Shown here piece after piece: positions 15,840 through 24,888 of a stretch of 64,000 nucleotides of DNA. The notes beneath the pieces were generated by a model that worked only from the letters and a program-made list of their open reading frames with translations, made no database searches and had not been told where the DNA came from. The translations under genes and the position numbers were made by a program. The stretch comes from Methylorubrum salsuginis (lineage in GTDB: Bacteria > Pseudomonadota > Alphaproteobacteria > Rhizobiales > Beijerinckiaceae), in the NCBI RefSeq assembly GCF_900114375.1, contig NZ_FOSV01000004.1, positions 186,001 to 250,000 of the forward strand. The letters run 5' to 3'. Every line of letters starts with the position of its first letter. Positions within the stretch are counted from its first letter, which is position 1.

Positions 15840-16643
15840 ATGCCGACCTTCGAGGCCGCTCTTCCGGCCGACCATCCCGAGACCGAACTCCCCGACGCGC
15901 AGAGCCGCGCCATTGCGGACGCCGTGCGCGAGGCGCTGGCGCGGCGCCGGATGTCGCGACAGGCGCTGGCGGATGAGGCGCGCATCAGCATCTCGACCCT
16001 GGAGAAGGCGCTGTCGGGCCGCCGCCCCTTCACCCTCGCGACGACGATCCGCCTGGAGGAGGCCTTGGGCCTTCCCCTGCGCATTCCCGCCGCGGCGTCG
16101 CTGCCGAAGCCGGCCGTGCCGCGCCATGCGCCGGAAGAATTCGGCTCCTACACCCGCGAGGCTGTGGCCTTTCTGGAAGGGCGCTACCTGACCCTGCGGA
16201 CCTCGTTCGGGCAGGCCGGTGCCCTGTTCGCCTACCGCACCGAGATCGCCTGGGACGCGGAGACCGCCCGTCTCGTCTTCCGCGAGGCCGAGCGGCTCGA
16301 CGCGCCGTTCGCGCAATCCGGCACCGTCTCGGTGCCGAACCAGTCGGGCCAGATCTATCTCGTCACGAACTTCCAGGGGCAATACCGGCTCGCCATGCTC
16401 GGGCGGCCGACGATCCAGGGCGAGCTGTTCGGCATCCTGACCACCCTGTTCTCCGGCCGCGGCGCCCACCTGACGCCCGCCGCGACACCCATCGCCCTGG
16501 TGCCGGAGCGCGGGGCCCTGACGGACGGCGCGCAATACGGCCGGATCGAGCCCGGCATGGCCTGCGAGCCGGGCTACCGCCGCATCCTCGACCGGGTGCG
16601 GGCGGATGGGTTTGCGGTGTTTCCCGGCTGCGCCGGGGATTGA
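15840..16643 (+). CDS. Helix-turn-helix regulator with C-terminal sensor-like domain
   Basis: 267 aa from ATG 15840 (GTG 15813 also in frame). Residues about 20-75 form an XRE/lambda-repressor-like HTH (RRMSRQALADEARISISTLEKALSG). The C-terminal about 150 residues (EEFGSYTREAVAFLEGRYLTLRTSFG...) form a beta-rich domain common to one group of alphaproteobacterial transcription factors, but without known ligand. It is 51 bp downstream of the sortase on the same strand, so it may be cotranscribed with it or simply adjacent. Confidence 0.8.
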   Translation: MPTFEAALPADHPETELPDAQSRAIADAVREALARRRMSRQALADEARISISTLEKALSGRRPFTLATTIRLEEALGLPLRIPAAASLPKPAVPRHAPEEFGSYTREAVAFLEGRYLTLRTSFGQAGALFAYRTEIAWDAETARLVFREAERLDAPFAQSGTVSVPNQSGQIYLVTNFQGQYRLAMLGRPTIQGELFGILTTLFSGRGAHLTPAATPIALVPERGALTDGAQYGRIEPGMACEPGYRRILDRVRADGFAVFPGCAGD

Positions 16644-16651
16644 TCCTTGTT

Positions 16652-16752
16652 GCATCGAGACCGACCGATGGTCGGCTTCGATGCGCCCGGCGGACGACCG
16701 CCGCCCCGCAGTCGCGGGGGCCGATCGGCGATGAGTCAGGATCATCGCCGAT
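16652..16752. repeat. Dispersed double-hairpin repeat, copy 1
   Basis: First hairpin 16652-16684: GCATCGA and CCGACC arms around a GAT loop, paired with GGTCGG and TCGATGC. Second hairpin 16724-16752: perfect 11-bp stem ATCGGCGATGA/TCATCGCCGAT. A GC-rich linker joins them. Related copies are at 49755, 56041 and 61790. It lies between the convergent 3' ends of the HTH gene and gdx and may terminate both. Confidence 0.85.
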
Positions 16753-16757
16753 TGGTA

Positions 16758-17081
16758 TCAGGCCGTGCTCGACAGCTTCATCAGCACGAGCCCGCTGACG
16801 ATCAGCCCGGCGGCCAGCACCCGCATTGCGCTCAATTCCTCGCCGAGCACCGCGATGCCGACCACGAAGGCGCCGACCGCGCCGACGCCGGTCCAGACGG
16901 TGTAGGCGGTGCCGAGGGGAAGCGTCCGCATCGCCCAGGCGAGCCCGGCGAGGCTCACCGCCATGGCGCCGACCGTGACGAGCGACGGCCAGAGCCGCGA
17001 AAATCCCTCCGACTGCTTCATCGAGAACGCCCAGACGACTTCGAACAGTCCGGCGACGATGAGGATGATCCAGGCCAACAC
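16758..17081 (-). CDS. gdx: SMR-family exporter, Gdx/SugE type (guanidinium exporter)
   Basis: About 107 aa from GTG 17081; TTG 17078 is the better-spaced alternative behind AGGAGG (17085-17090), while the longer frame to 17159 has no matching family sequence. Four membrane helices. The essential Glu is in the first helix (AGLFEVVWAFSMKQSEGF), whose wording and the WTGVGAVGAF signature match the Gdx branch rather than EmrE-type drug exporters. Gdx proteins exchange guanidinium for protons. A hairpin upstream may be part of a guanidine-responsive leader. Confidence 0.88.
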   Translation of the reverse strand: MLAWIILIVAGLFEVVWAFSMKQSEGFSRLWPSLVTVGAMAVSLAGLAWAMRTLPLGTAYTVWTGVGAVGAFVVGIAVLGEELSAMRVLAAGLIVSGLVLMKLSSTA

Positions 17082-17101
17082 GGGCCTCCTGGCGTTGGTC
17101 G

Positions 17102-17115
17102 CCGGGCCGTCCCGG
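17102..17115 (-). promoter_or_regulatory. Hairpin with ACGG tetraloop upstream of gdx (possible guanidine-II-like element)
   Basis: On the minus strand CCGGG-ACGG-CCCGG forms a perfect 5-bp stem with an ACGR loop, ending 12 bases before the AGGAGG site of gdx. Guanidine-II (mini-ykkC) riboswitches consist of two such hairpins and control gdx genes. Only one convincing hairpin is seen; a possible second (GAGG...CCTC around 17136-17149) has an ACGC loop, which does not fit. Confidence 0.25.
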
Positions 17116-17177
17116 TCTTGAGACCCGCAAGCGGGGGAGGGCGTGGCCTCTTGCGCCAAGCTAAGGCGAAAGGCCGG

Positions 17178-19427
17178 TTATTCCAGCCGCACCACCACGC
17201 TGTCGCTGGCCCCGGCCGCATCCATCACCGAGATGCGGGCGAAGCCCGCGCCCTCCGGGCTCCAGTCCGATTGCCGGCGCAGGCTCTCGGCCACGGGGAG
17301 GCCATCGACCATCCAAGTCAGCGGCGGCTGGCCGCCGAGCGCCTTGAGGGCGAGGCGGATCTTTTCGCCCGCCCCAAGGCCGAGATCGACCCGGGCGCCG
17401 TCGGGCGGGTAGGCGATCTTCAGCGGCACGCCGAGCGTCGCGGCGAGCGTCTTGGGCGCATCGCGGCGGATGTGGCGCAGCGGCGGGGGCAGGGCGATGG
17501 TGGCCGCCACCAGCGCCTCGCGCGGACGCGGCAGGGGCTCGGGCTCGCCGCCGAACCGGCTGAACGCGTCGAACAGCATCGGCGCGGCGGCGATGCGCCC
17601 GACGAGGCCCGGCACCGAGGCGCCGTCCGGCCGCCCGACCCAGACCGCAATCGTGACGCGGGCATCGAACCCCACCGCCCAGGCGTCGCGGTAGCCGTAG
17701 GAGGTGCCGGTTTTATAGGCGAGCCGGCCGGAAGGCGCGTTCTCCGGCGGCGGGGCGCCGCGCAGGATGTCGGCGACGTACCAGGCTGAGACCGGGTCGG
17801 TCACCGTGCGCTCTGGCTCGGCGGGGGAGGGCGGCCCGTCGAGGCGGCGTACCAGATTCGGCACGCTTCCGGCCCGCGCGAGCCCGGCATGGAGCCGGGC
17901 GAGGTCGGTCAGCGTGATGCCGAGGCCCCCGAGCGCCACCGGCAGGCCCGGCGCGGTGTCGCGCGGCAGCAGGATCGTGGCGCCGGCGCCCCGCAGCCGC
18001 GCGACGAAGCGGGCCGCGCCCACCGTCTCCAGCAGATCGACCGCGGGCAGGTTGAGCGATTGCTGGAGCGCGACGCGGGCCGTCACGGTCCCGCGATAGC
18101 CTTGATCGAAGTTCTCCGGCGCGTAGCTCGCGGCAAAGCGCGCCGGGCGGTCGTCGAGCAGGGTTTCCGGATGGGCGAGCCCGTTCTCGAAGGCCAGCGC
18201 GTAGATGAAGGGCTTGAGCGCCGAGCCCGGCGAGCGGATTGCGTTCGTGGCATCGACCGCGCCGGCGCGGGCGGCGTCGAGATAGCCGGCGCTGCCGACA
18301 TGGGCGAGCACGTGGCCGCTGCGGTTGTCGATCACGAGGATCGCCGCCGACAGGGCCGGGCCGAGTGCCGCCGCGCGCTCCGCCGCCAGCGTTTCCAGGC
18401 TCGCCTGGAGGCGGGCGTCGAGGGTCAAGCGCTGCACCCGCGCCGCGGGATCGGCGGCCACCGCCTGCTCGGCGGCATGCGCCGCGAGCATCGGGAAGGG
18501 TTTTCTCAGGGACGGCACCGGCTCGGCCTTGGCGGTGCGGGCCTCCTCGGCGGTGAGGACACCCCGTTCCAGGGCGATGTCGAGCACCCGGTCGCGGGCG
18601 CGGCGGGCATGGGCGGCGAAGCGGTCGGGCCGGCGCGCCTCGGGGGCCTGGGGCAGGGCGACCAGCAGCGCGCTCTCGGCAAACGACAGGCGGGCCGGCT
18701 CGCGGCCGAAATAGGCGAGGCTCGCCGCGCGCAGGCCCTCGACCGGGCCGCCATAGGGGGCCAGCGCGAGGTAGAGGTCGAGCACGCCGGCCTTGCCAAA
18801 AGTCCGCTCCAGCTCGACCGCGCGGATCATCTGCCGGAGTTTGGCGGCAAGCGAGCGCTCCGCCCGCGGCTCGACGAGGCGGGCGACCTGCATGGAGAGC
18901 GTCGAGCCGCCCGACACGATTCTTCGGTGGGCGAGCCATTGCCAGGCGGCGCGAGAGCTGGCGGCCGGGTCGATGCCCGGATGGGTGTCGAAGCGGCGGT
19001 CCTCGTAGGCCTTGAGCATGGCGATGAAGCGCGGATCGACCTCGCTTGCGGTCACCGGCAGGCGCCAGCGCCCGTCGGCGGTGGCGAAGGGGCGCAGCAA
19101 CTGGCCCCTCCGGTCGAGGACGACGGTGGAGCGGAGCGAGGCGGCGGTGAGGTCGAGCGGGGGGAGGGTGTCGGCGGTGCGCCAGAGGGCGAGGGCGGGC
19201 AGGAGGAGCGCGATGACAACGATAAGGGCGACGAGCGCTCCGACGCGTTTCCCTCCCCCCTCCGCGGGGGAGGGTGGCCCCCGAAGGGGGGCGGGAGAGG
19301 GGAGCGACGCTTCCGGAGAGGGCTGGTCGACGGCGGCCAAGCGGAGCCGTCGCGCTGCCCCTCTCCCGCCCGCTCCGCAGGCACCCTCCCCCACAGAGGG
19401 GGGAGGGTTCTTCGCGTCGGCGCCCAT
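17178..19427 (-). CDS. pbpC: Penicillin-binding protein 1C (bifunctional peptidoglycan synthase)
   Basis: 749 aa. Membrane helix at about residues 62-83. The GT51 glycosyltransferase follows, with catalytic Glu in YEDRRFDTHPG and GGSTLSMQVARL. The transpeptidase has SPGSALKPFIYAL (SXXK), QQSLNLPAV (SXN) and LAYKTGTSYG (KTG). A BiPBP_C domain sits at about 660-749. It polymerises and cross-links peptidoglycan in the periplasm. ATG 19427 is 3 bp after the alpha-2-macroglobulin stop, suggesting coupling. Residues about 7-59 are translated from a palindromic repeat, and no start codon lies between the repeat and the membrane helix. Confidence 0.94.
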   Translation of the reverse strand: MGADAKNPPPSVGEGACGAGGRGAARRLRLAAVDQPSPEASLPSPAPLRGPPSPAEGGGKRVGALVALIVVIALLLPALALWRTADTLPPLDLTAASLRSTVVLDRRGQLLRPFATADGRWRLPVTASEVDPRFIAMLKAYEDRRFDTHPGIDPAASSRAAWQWLAHRRIVSGGSTLSMQVARLVEPRAERSLAAKLRQMIRAVELERTFGKAGVLDLYLALAPYGGPVEGLRAASLAYFGREPARLSFAESALLVALPQAPEARRPDRFAAHARRARDRVLDIALERGVLTAEEARTAKAEPVPSLRKPFPMLAAHAAEQAVAADPAARVQRLTLDARLQASLETLAAERAAALGPALSAAILVIDNRSGHVLAHVGSAGYLDAARAGAVDATNAIRSPGSALKPFIYALAFENGLAHPETLLDDRPARFAASYAPENFDQGYRGTVTARVALQQSLNLPAVDLLETVGAARFVARLRGAGATILLPRDTAPGLPVALGGLGITLTDLARLHAGLARAGSVPNLVRRLDGPPSPAEPERTVTDPVSAWYVADILRGAPPPENAPSGRLAYKTGTSYGYRDAWAVGFDARVTIAVWVGRPDGASVPGLVGRIAAAPMLFDAFSRFGGEPEPLPRPREALVAATIALPPPLRHIRRDAPKTLAATLGVPLKIAYPPDGARVDLGLGAGEKIRLALKALGGQPPLTWMVDGLPVAESLRRQSDWSPEGAGFARISVMDAAGASDSVVVRLE
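19251..19408. repeat. MITE-like palindromic element inside the pbpC coding region
   Basis: A roughly 50-bp left arm (19251-19302) is repeated in inverted orientation on the right (19358-19408) with scattered mismatches; the spacer is about 55 bp. Each arm itself contains smaller C-run/G-run palindromes. The element lies in frame in the first 60 codons of pbpC on the minus strand and contributes a Pro/Gly/Ala/Arg-rich cytoplasmic N-terminus. Confidence 0.85.
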
Positions 19428-19430
19428 GAC

Positions 19431-22400
19431 CTACTTCGCCGACACCACCTCGACCGATCCGAACGCGGAGCGTCCGAACCGCTCGGGGCGGTACATGTCC
19501 TCGACGCTGGCGCCCGGATGGACGTAGGTGCCGGGCGAGACCACCCGCACCGTGTAGGCCGCCGAGAAGAACGCCGATTGCTCCGGCGTGCGGTCGTAGG
19601 CGGCGACGAACCGGTCGTCGCGGAACTCGGTGTGGACCGGCTGCACGTCGCTTTTCGCGAAGCTCAGGCCACTCAGCGCGTCCGAGTCCAGGAGCTTCGG
19701 ATTGTCGATCTCCAGGCCCGCGGGCAGGCGATCGACCAGAAGCAGGCGCGCCGCGCTGGCCTTGGCCTCGGTCACCTTCAACACCACGACGAGGCGGTCG
19801 TTCTGGCGCAGGGGCTTGCCGGCCTCCACCGGGCTGCCGTCGAGGCGGTAGAAGCTCCGCTCGACCGTGTAGCCGTGGGCGGCGGCGGGCTCCGGCGCGA
19901 TCGGATTGCCGGTGACGCCGACCGTCACCTGCACCGGCTCGCGGCCCTCGTTGACGATCCGCACCGGCCGCGCCTCCAGGGCGGGCGCCCGGTAGAGGCG
20001 GGAGAGCGGTCCGGTTTCGGCCTTGCCGTCGACCGAGAGCTTGAGGCCCTCCGATTCCTTGGCGAGACCTTGGGCGGCCAGCACCATCCAGGCGTTCTCC
20101 TGGGTGCTAGTGGTGCGGGCGTCCGTCCGCTCCTGGCCGATCACGGCGGCGACGGGCTGTAGCGTCTCGCGCGAAAACCCGGTCTCGGCCGAGAGCGCCA
20201 GCAGGGCGGCGCCGTCGCGCAGGCGCGAGCCGTAATCGGCGCGGTAATCGCCCTTGTCGCGACCGGCCCGGAGCGCCGTCACCGCCGCGTCGAACGCCTT
20301 TTGCGCCCGGCCGCGATCCCCGAGGAGGGCGAGCGCGGCGGCAAGCTGGCCGCGCCCGAGCGGGGTGGCGAAATCCTCGATCTTGGTGTCGGCGAGGTAG
20401 CGCAGGTCGCCCATCACCGGGCGGCCGTTTCGGGCGAGCACGTAGGCCGCATAGGCCAGGTCCATTCCGCCGTTCTCGACGTTCGTGGTGTTGGCGACCG
20501 TATTGCGCAGGCGGTCCAGCGCGCTGTTGAAGGCGGTCTGCGGCACCGCGAAGCCGCGTTCGCGGGCGCGGGTGAGGAAGTCGGTCACGTAGGCGTCGAG
20601 CCACGTGTCGCCGGCATTCTCCGTCGACCACAGGCCGAAGGCGCCGCTCGAATCCTGGCGCGCCAGCACCCGCTCGATGGCGCCGCGCACCCGCTCGTCC
20701 ACCTGCCCGTCGAGGCCGAGCTTTTCGGAAGCTGCCAGGCCGTTGACGTAGAGGAGCGGGAGCGCCCGGCTCACCGTCTGCTCGGAGCAGCCATAGGGGT
20801 AACGGTCGAGGGATTGCAGCAGGGCGGCCACGTCGATCCCGGCCAGCCGGTTCGCCGCGACCGAGACCGCGCCAGTGCCCGGCAGGATGTCGGCGAGCAG
20901 GTCGGACGAGACGTCGAGGCCGGCGCCGGGCTCCAGCGGGCGCACGGTCCGGCGCACCAGGGCGCCGGTGCCGGGGCCGATGGCGAGCGCGAAGGACTGG
21001 CCGGCGCTGCCCTGGATGCCGGGGCCGGTGAGCGTCAGGTCGAGCCTTGTGAGGCCGGGGCCGGCGGCGGTGATCGGGATCACGAACTGCCCCTTGGCGC
21101 CGGCCTCCAGGCGCAGCGTCGAGCGCAGGGCCTCGCCCGCCACCACGACGGGACCCGATAGGTCGAGATCGACGGTGTAGTCGCCCGCCCCGCCCTCGAC
21201 GTTGTCGAGCGCCACGAAGAAGCGCGAGCGGTCGCCGACATTGAGGAAGCGCGGCAGGGTGCCGGTGAGCACCACCGGATCGCGCACGATCACGTCGGCC
21301 TGGGCCTGACCCACGCGGGTCTTGGTCCAGGCGGTCGCCATCAGCCGGGCGGTGCCGTTGAAGGCCGGCAGGTCCAGCGGGATTTTGGCCGTGCCGTCGG
21401 CGCCCACCGTGACGACGCCGGAATAGAGCGCGAGCGGCGCCTGGGTCGGCGGCGTGTCGGCGAGTTCGGTCGCCCCGCCGTCACCGCCGGAGCGAATGGC
21501 GCCGAGCGTGCCCTGCATGCCGTCGATCAGGTAGCCGTAGAGGTCGCGGACCTCCGGCCCGAGCGCCTTCTGGCCGAAGAAGTATTGGAACGGGTTCGGC
21601 GCCTCGTAGCGGGTGAGGTTGAGGATGCCGACATCGACCGCGGCCAGCGTCACCCGCGCCTCCTCGCCGGCCTGGAGCCCGGCGATCTTGACCGGCACGG
21701 TCAGCGTGCCGCGGGGCCGCACCTTCTCCGGGGCTTCGAGCGAAACCGAGAGGCCGCGCTTCTCCTTGTCGATCGAGAACCACGCGAGCCCCAGCGCCCG
21801 GCCCGGCATGCGCTTGGCGGCTTGATCGAGCGGCCGGTAGGCGGTGGCGACGAGGTAGGCGCCGGAGCCCCATTCCGCCTTGACCGGGATATCGACGGTG
21901 GTGCCGCCCTCCGAGACCGTGACGTCGCGGATGTCGTGGACGCGGTCGCTCACCACCGCGAGCGTCGCCGTGCCGGCGAATTTCGGGACGAGGCGTGCTT
22001 TCAGCCGTTCGCCGGTGGCGTAGGCCGCCTTGTCGAGGGTGAGATCCAGAAGGTCGGGCACGTCGGCGCTCTCGGAGCCGCCCCAGCCGACGGAGAAACT
22101 CACGCTCACGGCGGCCTGCGGCTGGCCCGGCACGGTGGCTTCCAGGCGGTACTGCCCGAGGCCGACGGGGGCTGAAATGCGCGCAGGCGCATCGGCCGAG
22201 GTCGCGACGCGCCCGTCGGCGACGCGGCGGCTCGACTTCACCGGCTCGAAGCTCCAGCGCCCGTCCTCGCGGTACCATTGATAGGTCCGCTCGACCTTCG
22301 AGAGCGTCCAGACCACGCCGTCCTGCGGCAGGCGCCGCCCGTCGGGCGCGGCCATCACGAGGTCGAAGGTGGCGGTCGCCCCGTCCGACAGGTCGCCGCC

Positions 22401-24731
22401 GAAATTTTTTCGCAGGGCCAGGACCGGGGTGGAGGGCAGGATCGGCAGGGTGACGCTGCGGCTGAGCGCCCGCCCGCCCGGCTCGCCGACCGAGAGCGTG
22501 ATCTTGGCCTCCAGCGGCCGGGGGGCGGCGAGTTCCTGCACCGGCACGGTGAGACTCGCTTGGCCCCGCGCGTCGGTGGTCGCCTTGGCATCGACCTCCG
22601 TGGTGGTGGCTTCCACCGCCTCGTCGTCGAGGCCGATGGAAAACCCTTCCAGGCCCTTGATGCCGGAGGTGGAGGCGGGCTGCACCGCGACCGCCGCCGA
22701 CACGTCGAGGCCGGAGCCCGGCGCGCCGTAGAGGTAGCGGGCCGACACGTCGATCGTCGCGGGCTCGCCGCGCTTCAGCGTCGGGGTCTTGGGGGTGAGG
22801 CTGACTTCGAGCCGCTCGGGGACATAATCCTCGACGAGCCAGCTCGCCTCGCCGACCGGCGGCGCCTTCGGGTCGGTGTAGGCCGAGACCCGCCACGTGC
22901 CGTGCATCGCACCCGCCATCAGCGGCAGGGAGAGGGCGCGCCCGCCGAGGCCTTCGTCGGACACGGCCGCGCGGCGGTACTCGACGCCGTCCGGGCGCTT
23001 GACCACGAGGGTCAGCGGCAGGCCGCTCACCGCCGCGCCCTGCGGGTCGCGCAGCAGGGCGGTCAACTGCACCGTCTCGCCGGAGCGGTAGACGCCGCGC
23101 TCGGGGAAGACGTAGGCCTCCGCGCCTCCCGGCGCCGGACGGCCCTTCACACCGCGGTCGGACAGATCGAAGGCGCCCTGCGCCAGATCGAGGAAGCCGT
23201 AATCGTCGCCGATCTGCGCAACGACGAGGCCCGGCGCCAGCCCGCCCTCGCCGCGGGCCAACCCGCCGGGGAAGGCGGCGTGGCCCTGGCCGTCGGTCTT
23301 GGCGGTGGCCAGCACGTCGTTGTTGCGGGCGACGAGGCGGATCTCGGCGCCCGACACCGCCTTGGCGCTGGCGAGCGAGCGGGCCAGCACATGGACGCCG
23401 TCGCGGCCCTTGAAGGCGGTGAGCCCGAGATCGGAGACGACGAACCACTGCGTCGCCTGAGTCTCGTAGCCGCCCTCCTCGTCCGCCGCCGCATCGGTGG
23501 TGCCGGTGGGCTTGGCCAGCATCAGGTAGAGCCCAGGCTCGAGCTTGCCGACCGCCTGGAGCACGGGGAAGGCGGTCACCGCCTCGCGGTTGGTGTCGGC
23601 CTTCGCCGTATCGAGGGTGCCCTTCCAGACCCGCTGGCCCTTCTGATCGGCGATCGTTTTGGCCGTGGAGCCGCTGAGCTGGCTCAGGAATTCCTCCGAG
23701 CGGAGCGTCGGCAGCAGGCCGCGGTCACCGATGCGCAGCACCTCGACATCGAGTTTGGGCGTGTTCACCGAGACCAGCGGCACGCCGGCCTGTCCGGTGC
23801 GCGGCAGGACGTAGTTGCGGCCGGTGAAGCGGACCTGGGGCGAGCGGTCGCGAACGTAGACTTCGTAATCGGCCGGCTTCAGCAGAGTCTCGCCGACGGT
23901 CGAGGGCAGGCCCTGACGCAGGACGAAGGCGTAGCGCTCGGAATGCTTCAGGCCATCGACGCAGACCTGCTGGCCCTCCGCCGTCACTGCGGCGTTGCTC
24001 GCGCCGGAGACGGCGACGAAGGGGGCGTAGTCGGTCTTCGGGAGCAGGGCCTCCGAGAAGGTGAAGCAGACCCGCGGCGCGGCGGCGTCCGAATCGACCT
24101 TGTAGTCGAGGATGCGGAAGCCGTGCTCCTCGCGCAGTTTTTCGTAGGTCCCCCGCGTCGGCGCGTCGTCCTTGAGTGCGAGGCTCGCCCGGTAGGCCTC
24201 CATCGCCGGGCGCCACTCGGCCTGCGCGGCCTGGACCTCGCCGAGGCGCGCCAGCGCGCGGGCCTCGTCGGCGGGCGTCTTCGCCTTCAGGTAGCCCTGA
24301 TAGGCCGCCGCCGCGGCGCGGCCCTTGAGCTTGAGCCGGGACGCATAATCCCCGCGCTCCTCGTCGGCACCCGCCGCTGCCGCCGTCCGGGCGTAGTCGA
24401 GCCAATTCCGAACATCGTTCGGGTCGGCCGCAATCGCTGCGGCGTAGGCGTTCATCTCGGCGTCGGGCTCGGCCTCCTCGCTCTTGGCGGCGGCCTCCGC
24501 CTCGCGGCGCCACTGGGTGGCGGGCTTGGCGCCGGGGGGCGCCTCGGCCTTCAGCGAAGCTTCCAGCCGGACGCCCGCGCTGGCGAGCGCCTCGCGCACG
24601 AAGGTCTTTTGCACCGGGGTCGTCGCGGATTTCGGCGGTGCTGCCGGGCGCGGCGCCTGGGCGGCGGCCGGCACGGCCACGGCCATGCTCATCAGGACGG
24701 CAAGGCGCCGGATACGGTTGCCCTGGGTCAT
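19431..24731 (-). CDS. Bacterial alpha-2-macroglobulin family protein (YfhM-like)
   Basis: 1766 aa from ATG 24731, where a signal peptide starts (LAVLMSMAVAVPAAAQA); the frame is open 75 bp further. No lipobox Cys, so probably periplasmic and soluble rather than a lipoprotein as in E. coli. TPR-like helical N-terminus, several macroglobulin Ig-like domains, and a thioester motif GCSEQ with C1315 and Q1318, which covalently traps attacking proteases. Followed by the alpha/alpha-barrel complement-like domain and bacterial C-terminal domain. It is encoded directly before pbpC, the classical pairing for periplasmic defence and wall repair. Confidence 0.95.
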   Translation of the reverse strand: MTQGNRIRRLAVLMSMAVAVPAAAQAPRPAAPPKSATTPVQKTFVREALASAGVRLEASLKAEAPPGAKPATQWRREAEAAAKSEEAEPDAEMNAYAAAIAADPNDVRNWLDYARTAAAAGADEERGDYASRLKLKGRAAAAAYQGYLKAKTPADEARALARLGEVQAAQAEWRPAMEAYRASLALKDDAPTRGTYEKLREEHGFRILDYKVDSDAAAPRVCFTFSEALLPKTDYAPFVAVSGASNAAVTAEGQQVCVDGLKHSERYAFVLRQGLPSTVGETLLKPADYEVYVRDRSPQVRFTGRNYVLPRTGQAGVPLVSVNTPKLDVEVLRIGDRGLLPTLRSEEFLSQLSGSTAKTIADQKGQRVWKGTLDTAKADTNREAVTAFPVLQAVGKLEPGLYLMLAKPTGTTDAAADEEGGYETQATQWFVVSDLGLTAFKGRDGVHVLARSLASAKAVSGAEIRLVARNNDVLATAKTDGQGHAAFPGGLARGEGGLAPGLVVAQIGDDYGFLDLAQGAFDLSDRGVKGRPAPGGAEAYVFPERGVYRSGETVQLTALLRDPQGAAVSGLPLTLVVKRPDGVEYRRAAVSDEGLGGRALSLPLMAGAMHGTWRVSAYTDPKAPPVGEASWLVEDYVPERLEVSLTPKTPTLKRGEPATIDVSARYLYGAPGSGLDVSAAVAVQPASTSGIKGLEGFSIGLDDEAVEATTTEVDAKATTDARGQASLTVPVQELAAPRPLEAKITLSVGEPGGRALSRSVTLPILPSTPVLALRKNFGGDLSDGATATFDLVMAAPDGRRLPQDGVVWTLSKVERTYQWYREDGRWSFEPVKSSRRVADGRVATSADAPARISAPVGLGQYRLEATVPGQPQAAVSVSFSVGWGGSESADVPDLLDLTLDKAAYATGERLKARLVPKFAGTATLAVVSDRVHDIRDVTVSEGGTTVDIPVKAEWGSGAYLVATAYRPLDQAAKRMPGRALGLAWFSIDKEKRGLSVSLEAPEKVRPRGTLTVPVKIAGLQAGEEARVTLAAVDVGILNLTRYEAPNPFQYFFGQKALGPEVRDLYGYLIDGMQGTLGAIRSGGDGGATELADTPPTQAPLALYSGVVTVGADGTAKIPLDLPAFNGTARLMATAWTKTRVGQAQADVIVRDPVVLTGTLPRFLNVGDRSRFFVALDNVEGGAGDYTVDLDLSGPVVVAGEALRSTLRLEAGAKGQFVIPITAAGPGLTRLDLTLTGPGIQGSAGQSFALAIGPGTGALVRRTVRPLEPGAGLDVSSDLLADILPGTGAVSVAANRLAGIDVAALLQSLDRYPYGCSEQTVSRALPLLYVNGLAASEKLGLDGQVDERVRGAIERVLARQDSSGAFGLWSTENAGDTWLDAYVTDFLTRARERGFAVPQTAFNSALDRLRNTVANTTNVENGGMDLAYAAYVLARNGRPVMGDLRYLADTKIEDFATPLGRGQLAAALALLGDRGRAQKAFDAAVTALRAGRDKGDYRADYGSRLRDGAALLALSAETGFSRETLQPVAAVIGQERTDARTTSTQENAWMVLAAQGLAKESEGLKLSVDGKAETGPLSRLYRAPALEARPVRIVNEGREPVQVTVGVTGNPIAPEPAAAHGYTVERSFYRLDGSPVEAGKPLRQNDRLVVVLKVTEAKASAARLLLVDRLPAGLEIDNPKLLDSDALSGLSFAKSDVQPVHTEFRDDRFVAAYDRTPEQSAFFSAAYTVRVVSPGTYVHPGASVEDMYRPERFGRSAFGSVEVVSAK

Positions 24732-24888
24732 GCGCGTCTCCCCGACCGGCACCGTTCGAGGCCGGCGCGGCGGGCGGCACGCTATCACTTGGCGCGGGCG
24801 CTGCAACGCTTGTCCCGGCTTGTGGGAGTGCGTCCGACCCGGGCATCATTGCTCCGACGCGCCTACCGCGTCGGAGCGGGTGACGGCG

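Noticed and set aside
17082..17159. N-terminal extension of the Gdx exporter to an ATG at 17159
   Set aside because: The extra 26 residues are polar, unlike the family, and an AGGAGG site lies immediately before the later GTG/TTG starts.
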